IMG/VR virus record: IMGVR_UViG_3300046167_000002
Coordinates: 1-24,117 of that record
Length of the DNA: 24,117 bases
Reading direction: 5' to 3' (one strand)
From: a virus
Shown: positions 7,848 to 15,602 of the stretch, piece after piece
Numbering within the stretch: the first letter of the stretch is position 1
Layout: every line of letters starts with the position of its first letter
Notes under the pieces: generated by a model
The model's input: only the letters and a program-made list of their open reading frames with translations
Database searches by the model: none
What the model was told of the DNA's origin: nothing
Made by a program: the position numbers and the translations under genes

Positions 7848-8855
7848 TTATCCTAAAAGATGACCGCCGAACCAAGTATGACGGCTACCCTCTACCGAAA
7901 GGTTTGTGTCTGAACTGCTTGAGTTTACTTGAACATTTACGGTGTCATTTGCAGCACAGTTTCTAGTTGTGTAAATCTTCAAGGTTTCTTCTGACTGTGA
8001 GCCATCAAATTTACGAGTTACAGCTTGGCGAGTACCGTTGATGGCGATTGCTAATTGGATGTCGCCCCAACTACCGTAGTAAGTTTCTTCTCGAACATTA
8101 ACAAAAAAGGCATAAACACCAGCTACAGGACAGGTAAATGTGTCAGTGGTTGTATTAAAATGATTTCCTATGTCGTGATGCAACTGGTTAAATACTGCCA
8201 AGTTAGCCCATGAACTTTGAGCGGCTGTAAAACCTATATCACCACTAGCATGGTACAGAAAGCTGGGCTGATACGGCATAGTGACACGGCCAGCACTGTC
8301 GATGCGCATACGTTCTGCGCCGTTGGTGTTGAAAAACATATGATTGGTGCTGTGTGAGTAACCAACTTTACCAACAGTACCATCTGCACTGTCTCCAAAC
8401 AAAAGCTGGCCGTTGTCATTGCCTGTGCTTTCTAGAAGCAACAAGGCTGCACCACTATTGCTTACGGTAAGCTGGCGTGCTGGCGAAGTCGTACCAATGC
8501 CAACGTTACCGCTGCTGTCGATGCGCATGGCTTCAGACCAAGAGATTGCACTTCCCGCAGACCCGCTTGCAGCATATGACCAACGGTGAAGCCCACTTCC
8601 TTGCTCATAACGAGTTGCTTCATCTGCGTGTATTCTAAGCCAACTTGTTGCCCCACTATTTAGGTAGGCATTGTTTGCCATCATAATTGTATTTGTGTCT
8701 GATGTAGTGCGGTTGCTCCATATAGAACCCGAAGCACCTAAGTCTAAAGCAGTATACCCTGTGTAATGGCTCTGGGGTGTCGTACCAATCCCAACATTAC
8801 CAGAGTCTACAGTAATTGTATCTGCAACCTGTGCTAACTCTGTTTGCTTACTCAT
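7848..8855 (-). CDS. Tail fibre with C1q/TNF-like C-terminal domain
   Basis: A 335-aa protein from ATG at 8855, chosen because it overlaps the previous stop as TAATG and gives MSKQTELAQVADTITVDSGN. A shaft of SGNVGIGTT repeats (at about 18-25 and 115-122) and RIDSxG motifs (about 111 and 184) runs to residue 190. Residues about 195-335 look like a C1q-type jelly-roll: NHFNTTTDTFTCPVAGVYAF, then IQLAIAINGTRQ, NDTVNVQVNSS and the end HTWFGGHLLG. These parallel the F-x-C-P-x-x-G-V-Y-x-F, Ng and FxGxLL landmarks of that fold. A trimeric receptor-binding tip is inferred. An extra upstream start at 8885 is less likely. Confidence 0.65.
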   Translation of the reverse strand: MSKQTELAQVADTITVDSGNVGIGTTPQSHYTGYTALDLGASGSIWSNRTTSDTNTIMMANNAYLNSGATSWLRIHADEATRYEQGSGLHRWSYAASGSAGSAISWSEAMRIDSSGNVGIGTTSPARQLTVSNSGAALLLLESTGNDNGQLLFGDSADGTVGKVGYSHSTNHMFFNTNGAERMRIDSAGRVTMPYQPSFLYHASGDIGFTAAQSSWANLAVFNQLHHDIGNHFNTTTDTFTCPVAGVYAFFVNVREETYYGSWGDIQLAIAINGTRQAVTRKFDGSQSEETLKIYTTRNCAANDTVNVQVNSSSSDTNLSVEGSRHTWFGGHLLG

Positions 8856-9208
8856 TAGGTTTGCTCCATGTAAGACATGATACATGACACTTTATCTGCC
8901 ACTGAGCAGTCAACCTTAATAATGTCACCCGCATTTAAAACAATCTTACCTGCTAGTATATCAAGAGATGCCCCTGCAGGAATAGCAACATCCTTAATTA
9001 AGTTTGCTGTAGTGTTCTGTGTTTGACTTGTTTGAGTGGTAGTGCTTACCAGAGTCACAGATGCTGTTATTTGAGAAGTGTGTACGTTAGCTAGTGTAAG
9101 GCCAATTACAACAACAGTACTACCTGACTGAACCGTGTACAGCGTTTCAGGAGTACCTGCAGAGGCTGGCATTACATCTCTTGTAATGACTTTAAATGTG
9201 TTTGCCAT
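8855..9208 (-). CDS. Small beta-rich virion structural protein (117 aa)
   Basis: A 117-aa protein: MANTFKVITRDVMPASAGTP, then ETLYTVQSGSTVVVIGLTLA, ITASVTLVSTTTQTSQTQ, and the end ASLDILAGKIVLNAGDIIKV followed by SYMEQT. The order (soft N-terminus, beta strand on a G-S-T-x-V pattern, V-A-I-P-A-G, L-x-x-G-D-x-I-K-V) is typical of small cupin-like or jelly-roll virion proteins found next to fibres in marine phages. The 121-aa protein at 20778-21143 has a similar plan (HAGDKI near its end). Structural role is inferred from context. Confidence 0.55.
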   Translation of the reverse strand: MANTFKVITRDVMPASAGTPETLYTVQSGSTVVVIGLTLANVHTSQITASVTLVSTTTQTSQTQNTTANLIKDVAIPAGASLDILAGKIVLNAGDIIKVDCSVADKVSCIMSYMEQT

Positions 9209-9224
9209 GTCGTTATCCTATATC

Positions 9225-10171
9225 CTACCCAAGGGCGATTGCCAGAGCCACCGCACTACCAGCGGGGTCAAAGTCAGTAGAGTCTAAACCATCTAATGTG
9301 TCAGCGTCTACATTTAAAGCATCTACAAAACCCTTAGTGACTCGTGTATCAATATCACCGTTTACTCGTGCAGTAGTATAGTACAGGTTTGTACCCTCTG
9401 CAAGACCTGTCGTAGACTTAGCACTGAACGCTGTATCAAAGCGTCCCTGTGTGTAGTACAGGTTAGTGCCTTCGCTTAGATCTGTTGTACTGTGATTGCT
9501 TATGTCTGATACTTGACCTGTAACATTACCTACAACGTTACTTTCTAGGTCTTTGTTCATAACCCAGCGATCTGTTGTAGCGTTGTATGTAAATGTAGCA
9601 GAGGCACCATCCACTGTCAACCCTGCACCGTTAGCTGCAGCAGCATTAGCTGCACCACTAGCTAAGACAAGGTTCTTATCATCTATTGTAACTGTAGTAC
9701 TGTTGATTGTGGTGGTTGTACCATCTACCTGCAAGTTACCAGCGACAACAAGAGTACCTGTATCATCGCCATGTGCGGCAGGGTCAATAGTAAAAGTAGA
9801 TGGTCCTCTGAGGTAGCCACTTGTACTAATGTTACCTACAGACAGTACATCATTAGCATCTAAGTATACTGACTTCTCAGCAGGGTAAGTGATGAATATG
9901 TCTTTAGTGCCAGCAGTAAAGTTAACTGCACTACCACTGTTACTACTCTCTAAGACAGTAGTACGTGTAAGAGTACTTGAACTGTAAGTACCTAAACCTA
10001 CTTCAAACTCAGCAGTGTTCCTATGTACGATAGCAGTAATATGTAGTATCACTATCTGAAAGAACACCACTGAAAGCTTTGAAAGCCAGCTACTGCGCCA
10101 GCAAGAGTTATAGCACCTGTGCCTGTAGTTGTAGTAGTCTCTTTTACTCTATCCTTGACAACAAGAGCCAT
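9225..10171 (-). CDS. Phage tail fibre protein, broken by two single-base frameshifts
   Basis: The ATG at 10171 has a GGGAG site upstream and starts MALVVKDRVKETTTTTGTGA, the standard start of a marine phage fibre N-terminal domain. The frame shifts after residue 33 (extra base near 10072) and again about 12 codons on (extra base near 10035). Omitting both bases gives a continuous 314-aa protein reading through FSGVLSDSDTTYYAIVHRNT into AEFEVGLGTYSSSTLTRTTV. The shaft continues with VLESSNSGSAVNFTAG, TTTTINSTTVTIDDKNLVLA and two copies of EGTNLYYT, ending SAVALAIALG. The first internal frame alone would give an implausible hydrophobic start (MVFFQIVILHITAIVHR). Sequence error is likelier than a true pseudogene. 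Confidence 0.65.
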
Positions 10172-10183
10172 AACTATGCTCCC

Positions 10184-10621
10184 TTATGCGATACGAATAA
10201 TTGCAGTAGATGCTGCTGCTGCTGGGAATTGTACCACAAAGTCACCATTAGTAGATGTCTTAGTACCACCAAAGTCAATAGTAGCAATAGATTTGTTTGC
10301 TTGTGAAGTGTTATAGATGATACAACCGTCTGCTGATACTGTAGCAGATGCCCAAGTTGTATCTGTAAAGTCTATGATAGCCGTAGAGCCATCTAGTGAA
10401 ATAGTAGCGCCAGCCAGAGTGTTGCCACCTGTAGTGTAGTTAGTACCAGTAGCCTCATCTGAGTTACCTGTAACGTCACTATAATTAGTTGTAGCTGCAC
10501 CATACGTACCCGTAGGAGAAGCCTTGATAAGAGCAATTTTAAGTGTGTTGGTATCTAAATCGTGAACGCCCCCAAGTAGCTCTTGCTTGAAGCTGTTACA
10601 CATCGCTGTAGTGATTGCCAT
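10184..10621 (-). CDS. Virion structural protein downstream of major capsid (145 aa)
   Basis: A 145-aa protein starting MAITTAMCNSFKQELLGGVH, with DTNTLKIALIKASPTGTYGA and a Thr/Ser/Ala-rich beta body (GNTLAGATISLDGSTAIIDF, TWASATVSADGCIIYN), ending VVQFPAAAASTAIIRIA. I recognise the MAITTAMCNSFKQELLGG type of start from marine phage structural proteins, where its exact place in the virion is unsettled. It is the first gene after the capsid hairpin and leads the fibre region. It may be a capsid decoration or tail protein. Confidence 0.55.
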   Translation of the reverse strand: MAITTAMCNSFKQELLGGVHDLDTNTLKIALIKASPTGTYGAATTNYSDVTGNSDEATGTNYTTGGNTLAGATISLDGSTAIIDFTDTTWASATVSADGCIIYNTSQANKSIATIDFGGTKTSTNGDFVVQFPAAAASTAIIRIA

Positions 10622-10635
10622 AGGAGTGTCCCTTT

Positions 10636-10672
10636 AAAATAAGCACAAAGGGGCCAGCATGTAGCCAGCCCC
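10636..10672 (-). terminator. Terminator-like hairpin after the major capsid gene
   Basis: In the minus-strand transcript GGGGCUGGC pairs with GCUGGCCCC across the loop UACAU. This is a 9-bp stem (two G-U pairs in the middle), at 10650-10672. It is followed by UUUGUGCUUAUUUU, a U-rich but imperfect tail. It sits 16 bases after the capsid stop. A partial terminator after the major capsid gene would raise capsid mRNA over fibre mRNA, as T7 does with its late terminator; that function is inferred. The plus-strand form pairs less well, which supports the minus direction. Confidence 0.55.
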
Positions 10673-10688
10673 CATGTTTATAGGTGTA

Positions 10689-11760
10689 TTAAGCAGCGTT
10701 GTATACTGCAGTAACCAGAGCCTCTGGACGTAGAATTTTACGCCCGTAAAGGTGCATACCGCGAACAATATCAGCGAATGAATCTGGGTCACGGTAAGTC
10801 TCAACTTTGTTGAGTTGCTGTGCAGAAGCAACAGCAGAATCGTGTCCAGCTACAATAACGCCATAGTTATCGTCCTGTGCAGTTACGCCTGTAGTACCAG
10901 CGCCAGTACCCTTCGCAGGAAGGTTGTTTGACTGATAGATACGGAAGCCATGCAAGTTGTTAAGTACCAGACCGTTTTGCAGTCCTGCACCACCGAAGTC
11001 AGCGTTCAAAACGCGAGAATCTTCGTCTTTTAATAGCTCCATGAATACCGGGTCAACACACAGCCAACGCCCACGAGTATCAACATTAGCCTGATCAAGT
11101 ACACGGCTCATACGAGCTACGACTTGCAAAGGTGTTGCTGTGGTTGCTGATGCAGCAGTTGCACCGCCAAAGCGAGGGAGCCAACGGAATTGAGTCACCA
11201 GTTGTACCTGCAGAAGCAGAAGTAGTGATGTTTCCGAAGTCTGACATATCCAACTTGTTAGCAGTCAGAAGTTCACCTGTCAAGTCACCCGCTGTTTGGT
11301 GTGAAGCAGTGCCGCTTACAGCACTAATTACCGCACCAGCAGTAGTGTAACCAGACATGTATGACAATACGTCAGCATCCATAGCATCAGCCATTTTATA
11401 GGCTGCACGATCAGATGATAAACGCATGAAGTCATGGTGGGCTTGCTGCTCTTCAATATCGTCAAGCTTGAAGGCAAAGTAGTTGGCTTTGTCGATAGTC
11501 AACTGAAAGTCATTATCAACGAGGTCTTGCGCCGAAACGGTAGTACCACGTAGCAATGCATTCACTGTGATATCAGGCTCTTTAAGAATGCGAACCGTAT
11601 CACCTTGGTTTGCGATCTCCCCGAAATACTCAGAGTTAGTAATCGCTTGAGTTGTAGCAGCCTTGCGAAACGCAATTTGTGCTTGCTTTGAATAGATGAC
11701 GCTAGAGAATACTCCGTTGTCAAGGTTGGTATAGCTTCCAGCTTTTCCAAATGCAGCCAT
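10689..11760 (-). CDS. Major capsid protein, broken by one +1 frameshift
   Basis: ATG at 11760 is preceded by AAGGAG. The first frame gives residues 1-195 (MAAFGKAGSYTNLDNGVFSS, SKQAQIAFRKAATTQAITNS, NALLRGTTVSAQDLVDNDFQ, IEEQQAHHDFMRLSSDR), then derails after GDSIPLAP. Skipping the T at 11175 continues RFGGATAASATTATPLQVVA, then VDTRGRWLCVDPVFMELLKD and ends GRKILRPEALVTAVYNAA, total 356 aa, a normal length for an HK97-fold coat. Layout after scaffold and before a terminator-like hairpin agrees. The shift site reads CCC-T-CGC, a possible +1 slip site, but insertion error is simpler. The unshifted product would end at 221 aa. Confidence 0.85.
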
Positions 11761-11814
11761 AATAAATCTCCTTATAGATATGACCGTTAAAGTTATAGAT
11801 CATCATATCCACAG

Positions 11815-11895
11815 CAGAGGCCAAACTTATCTGAGTAGTCTGTTATTTAGGTATGCCTACCTGTGTAACAGAGGTCAAACGTATTTGGGTAGTCT
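11815..11895. repeat. Two 27-bp direct repeats in the capsid leader
   Basis: Positions 11815-11841 and 11869-11895 match at 23 of 27 bases (both begin CAGAGG and end GTAGTCT), with a 54-base period. They lie in the untranslated leader of the capsid mRNA, between the putative promoter and the ribosome-binding site. They could be protein-binding sites, duplicated promoter relics, or RNA elements. No protein is encoded here. Confidence 0.5.
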
Positions 11896-11955
11896 AGTAG
11901 TGGCTAGAGTCTTAGTTAAAATACACATTAACTCATTAAAGTGTACTCAATACAA

Positions 11956-11983
11956 GTTATATGCAACTCGTACCTATTGTCAA
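11956..11983 (-). promoter_or_regulatory. Sigma-70-like promoter upstream of major capsid gene
   Basis: On the minus strand TTGACA (11983-11978) is followed after 16 bases by TATAAC (11961-11956), a perfect -35 and a 5/6 -10. It lies just after the scaffold stop and about 200 bases before the capsid ATG. An inverted repeat TTGTCA/TGACAA (about 11979-11997) overlaps the -35 and could be an operator. The same hexamers and spacing recur at 23738-23765. Activity is inferred. Confidence 0.6.
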
Positions 11984-11986
11984 TAG

Positions 11987-12936
11987 TTATTTTGACAAAT
12001 CATATACAAACTTACCAGCTTTCTGAGCTTCATGTATCTCTTCGTGGTGCTTCTCAAACTCTTTGTCACTCATTTTAGCAACAGTAGATTCACGCCAGAA
12101 GTTCTTACTATCATCTCCATTTACGGTAGTTCTGCTTTTACTCTTTACAGAAGAGGCTGCTGCCTTATCTGCGCTGTTATTAGGTTTAGACTTAATACCC
12201 TTGTGGGACTTATACAAGTCGATAGCTACTGCTACAGACTTAGCATCCTCAGAGTTCTCGTATAGAGCATCCTGTACAACTTTAGGTTGTTTCTCTGCCC
12301 AGTTATGAAACTCATCTGAGGAGCGGATCTCTTCAAAGTCAGGGTGTAAAGACATAAGCTCTGCTTCAGCTTTTTCTTTCTTAGCTTGTGTGCGTAGCTC
12401 TTCTATTTCTTTGAGGCGACTATCCAAAGAAGGAAGCTTTTTCAGCAGCTTTATTCTCTGCGATAGCTTCAACAATACCAGCGACATCAGGGTACTTAGA
12501 TGACCAAGCCTCAATCTCTTCCTTAGACTTGGGAAGAACCAGTTCATTCTTAGTAGCTTTATCAAGTTGACCCTGTAGCTTTTCAAACTTGGCATCCCAG
12601 TCCTTTTCTTTAGTTTGTAGGAGTTTACGGATATCACCATAGCGCTTCTTGAAAGACTTCTCTTCAGCGCTTAATCCATCTGACTCTGTATCAACTTCTT
12701 CAGACTCTTTGGATTCCACAGACCGTGTTTCTTTTTGTTCCGTATCACTCTCATCTGAAACTTGGGTGTTCTCAGCGCTTTGGCTATCGGGTTCCTGATT
12801 ATCTTCTGCTTCTTCATCGACCTGCTCACCCTTGATGAGTGCCTCTAGTTCGCGTTCCTTCTTTCTCAAGCAACTGTTGGTTGCGATCATGTGCGTAGCT
12901 GTCTGCTTTAATAATAGTTTGTTCTGCCATTGACAT
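11987..12936 (-). CDS. Scaffolding protein, broken by two +1 frameshifts
   Basis: The likely start is ATG at 12936 (MSMAEQTIIKADSYAHDRNQ, AAAGGA upstream). The frame must shift once after 25 codons (near 12861: GAG AAA G AAG) and again near 12431. With both extra bases removed a 315-aa protein results. It is highly acidic early (GEQVDEEAEDNQEPDSQSAE), followed by helical, charged sequence (KSFKKRYGDIRKLLQTKEKD, SSLDSRLKEIEELRTQAKKE) and a basic helical end (KEFEKHHEEIHEAQKAGKFV). Acidic N-terminus, coiled coil and basic C-terminus suit phage scaffolds, and the gene directly precedes the capsid gene, as in T7 (gp9 before gp10). Confidence 0.75.
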
Positions 12937-12960
12937 AGTTGTAGTTCCTTTATGTTGGGG

Positions 12961-12976
12961 CCAGCATTATTGCCGG
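12961..12976 (-). other. Short hairpin between internal protein gene and scaffold gene
   Basis: In the transcript CCGGCA and TGCUGG pair (6 bp, one G-U) across AUAA, 24 bases before the scaffold ATG. The adjacent plus-strand string GGGGCCAGCAT (12957-12967) also occurs in the capsid terminator-like hairpin (10650-10660). It may be an RNA processing or stabilising element; there is no U-run. Confidence 0.3.
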
Positions 12977-12991
12977 GTAGCCTTATAGTTA

Positions 12992-15421
12992 TTACGGTGT
13001 AGGTTCGTCTTCCTCTGATGTATCATTTACTTCTGAGCTAACATCTTTAACAAAACCTGTTGGAGTAGCTGTGTACCCTGCAGCTTTCATATCTTCTTGG
13101 TACTGTCTTGAAGCCACTTCGTGAAAATTTCCGCTAGTTATAGCTTGAGAGCGTTCTGTATTCTTTTGAACTTCTCGCTCTTCTGGTGATATAGCTTTAT
13201 TACTTGATCCGTAAACACGTTTACCTTTTATCTCAGTCGATGGGTCAAACAATGGACCTGTACTGTTTTTAAAGTTTCTATAAGCAGTTGTTAGACCTTG
13301 GTTAAGATTTTCAGCAGTGTCTTTTATGCCACCTAAGATATCAAGACCGCCCTGCTCATCTTTACCCTCTAACTTATCAAGTAAACCTTGAACTCTTGAT
13401 TTATACTTATCATCTTCACCTAAACCACTTAAAGCCTCAGTTAATTGTTCCTTCATAAACTTCTTATGTTGAGCTTGAGCTAACCCAATGATAGGAACAC
13501 CTAGACCAACTGAGTTTCTAGAACCTGTAATGTCTTCTTCTACCCTATTAAACCAGTCCTCTTCTTTACCCTCTGTAATAGTAGAATAGTCTACTAACTC
13601 TTTACGTTCAGTTTTAGGGTCAAATATAGGATCATCTTTATCTGAACTTCCTGTCTGAGTAGTAGGAGTCTCAGCGCTTTCTTTACCTACCTCAGTATAC
13701 CCTGCTGGTATTGCAACTGTAGGTTGACCATTAACAAATCTAATCGTCATTGTCAAGCCCTGTTCGTTAACGTAAGTCTTATACTCTTGTGTTTGACCTG
13801 CGCTGGGCAATGTGTAACCTTGCATGAAGTCAGGCTGTGTCATGGTTGTAACATCACCACCCTCGTTCATCATCATAGGCTCATCTTGAATGTCCTCTGC
13901 TTGTAACTCTGAAACGTCAAACGGTAAGCCACCCTCTGCTGGTACAGGCTCTCCACCGATGCGACCATTAGCTTCCATATCAGAAAAGCCCATCTTAGCT
14001 TGTGTACGTAGGTCTTCAAAGAACTTAACACCAAAGAATCGCACAACATCAGCAGGTACGACATACTCACCTTCACTTAGTCTAGCATCAATGTTATCAC
14101 GTACTTCTTCTGGTAATGACCCAGTAGGTACTTCATTACCTGAGACTGGATCTACTTCTTCTACAGAGCCGCCCAGCGCAAAGGCCATTTCCATTTGTTC
14201 ATTCATAGCCATTCCACCTTCGTTAAACATTCTGATTTTACCATCTGCTGTTTTTACTGCCATCTCTTTCATTTGTGAAATAGTAGGCTTCTTTACATTT
14301 TTAGCTAATACGAGAGGGCCAACCTGTATAACTTCATCAGCTTCAAATACAGGCATCCCTGTCTTCTTGTCGTAAAATGCACTACCACGATAAGGATTCA
14401 TACCTACCTGTGTCCACTCATCTGAGCCCGATGCAATAATATCTGCTGCTTGTTTTTGTAACTCATAGGGATCTTCTGGGACGTATTCACCAAAAACACG
14501 CGCTATTGTAGATTTACCCATAGGTTTATCTTCTCCTGCAGGTGTTCTACGTTTACCTCTAGCAATATCTAAAGCTTCTTTTGACTTGGAACCAAATCTA
14601 ATACCTTTTAAACGTATAGCTTGTCCAAACCCAACAACACTACCCGCATCTTTAGTACCATCATGTATAGATACAACCCAAGTATCATAATTGTTATATG
14701 CAGGAATATCTAAACGAGAGGATACTTTTTGACCTGCCTCTAGACCAAAACCCTTTACACCAAGTATTCCAAACTTACCTGCTTTCTTACCAAGTGAACC
14801 CGTTACCTCTGTAACAGTTGGCATCATCTCCATAACTTCTTCTGCAGTAAACTCTTTAGGTTCTGGTATGGAGTCTGCTATCTTTTTTCTAGCTTCTTTA
14901 GATGTTATATTACCTTCAAATAATTCCTGCGCTGCTGCCTGTGAATCTACAGGGTTTGCCTGTCTTTTTGTTTCAGGTAACTTGTTTTCTTCTTGCCATG
15001 ATTTTAAAGCAGAAGGGTCATCTAATAATTTCTCTGCGTCTGAAACATCTTGATTAACTCTAGACACCACAGGTATATTAGTAGCACCCTCTATAGCAGT
15101 ATCAGTCTGTTTAGATAAATCTGCACCCTTACGTATCATACTCTTTGCTACTGGGCCAAGAGCAGGTATACTTCCTAAAGCCTCAACTCCTGCAAGCATA
15201 CCAATCTTTAGATAGTCAGGCTCTTCTTTCTGTAACTCCTTTTGTACTTCTACTACTGAGTCTACTGGTGTAGCTAAACTTACGGCTGTATCAGCAGCGG
15301 TGACTGACATAGGTTCTTCTGTTCTATCTCCAAACACTTTAGAGAAGTTATCTGCAGCAGGGGCTACCTCTGCCTTTTCTTCTGGAGTCATATCAACTAA
15401 GCGTTTACGGTAGTCAACCAT
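12992..15421 (-). CDS. Large internal virion protein with polyvalent-type domain
   Basis: An 809-aa protein. Residues 1-200 are charged and helical, with a weak Gly/Ala hydrophobic part at about 72-93. Residues 245-378 form a conserved-looking module: DTWVVSIHDG, VGFGQAIRLKGIRFGSKS, EALDIARGK, then KSTIARVFGEYVPEDPYE, WTQVGMNPYRGSAFYDKKTG and ADEVIQVGPLVLAKNV. I recall this arrangement from polyvalent-type phage proteins. Residues 440-490 contain DNIDARLSEGEYVVPADVVR, then FFGVKFFEDLRTQAKMGF and a GRIGG tail, a motif repeatedly seen in marine phage virion proteins. The C-terminal 250 residues are acidic and disordered. It probably enters the cell with DNA or works inside the head. No catalytic site is certain. 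Confidence 0.55.
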   Translation of the reverse strand: MVDYRKRLVDMTPEEKAEVAPAADNFSKVFGDRTEEPMSVTAADTAVSLATPVDSVVEVQKELQKEEPDYLKIGMLAGVEALGSIPALGPVAKSMIRKGADLSKQTDTAIEGATNIPVVSRVNQDVSDAEKLLDDPSALKSWQEENKLPETKRQANPVDSQAAAQELFEGNITSKEARKKIADSIPEPKEFTAEEVMEMMPTVTEVTGSLGKKAGKFGILGVKGFGLEAGQKVSSRLDIPAYNNYDTWVVSIHDGTKDAGSVVGFGQAIRLKGIRFGSKSKEALDIARGKRRTPAGEDKPMGKSTIARVFGEYVPEDPYELQKQAADIIASGSDEWTQVGMNPYRGSAFYDKKTGMPVFEADEVIQVGPLVLAKNVKKPTISQMKEMAVKTADGKIRMFNEGGMAMNEQMEMAFALGGSVEEVDPVSGNEVPTGSLPEEVRDNIDARLSEGEYVVPADVVRFFGVKFFEDLRTQAKMGFSDMEANGRIGGEPVPAEGGLPFDVSELQAEDIQDEPMMMNEGGDVTTMTQPDFMQGYTLPSAGQTQEYKTYVNEQGLTMTIRFVNGQPTVAIPAGYTEVGKESAETPTTQTGSSDKDDPIFDPKTERKELVDYSTITEGKEEDWFNRVEEDITGSRNSVGLGVPIIGLAQAQHKKFMKEQLTEALSGLGEDDKYKSRVQGLLDKLEGKDEQGGLDILGGIKDTAENLNQGLTTAYRNFKNSTGPLFDPSTEIKGKRVYGSSNKAISPEEREVQKNTERSQAITSGNFHEVASRQYQEDMKAAGYTATPTGFVKDVSSEVNDTSEEDEPTP

Positions 15422-15602
15422 TAACCATCTCCCTGAGTAGCTTTAACCGTCTTAGCGTACTAATAGAACCCTGTGCTGAATACACTTCTTGTACAGAACC
15501 AGCCTGTTCCATAGTCCTGTGTTGTGTAGCTATAAGTTCATCAATTAGTTGATTAAACTCATCCATAGCTTGTTTGTTGTTAACGAGTTGCTTAAGCGAC
15601 AT
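15414..15602 (-). CDS. Small helical protein between portal and internal protein (62 aa)
   Basis: Start chosen at ATG 15602 (MSLKQLVNNKQAMDEFNQLI), inside the end of the portal gene (11-base overlap). An upstream extension to 15623 would lie deeper in the portal frame. The whole protein is predicted helical: DELIATQHRTMEQAGSVQEV, then GSISTLRRLKLLREMVNG. It overlaps the next gene by 8 bases. I recognise similar short helical ORFs beside the portal in marine phages, function unknown. Tight overlaps on both sides suggest co-translation with the portal. Confidence 0.6.
   Translation of the reverse strand: MSLKQLVNNKQAMDEFNQLIDELIATQHRTMEQAGSVQEVYSAQGSISTLRRLKLLREMVNG

Noticed and set aside
9225-10070. 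A 281-aa fibre with an N-terminal membrane or signal segment
   Set aside because: The hydrophobic start is out-of-frame translation between two frameshifts; the correct start is at 10171.
10079-10316. Plus-strand Cys-rich frames opposite the 145-aa gene
   Set aside because: The Cys and Ser richness comes from antisense reading of GCT/GCA alanine repeats; the minus-strand genes explain the DNA.
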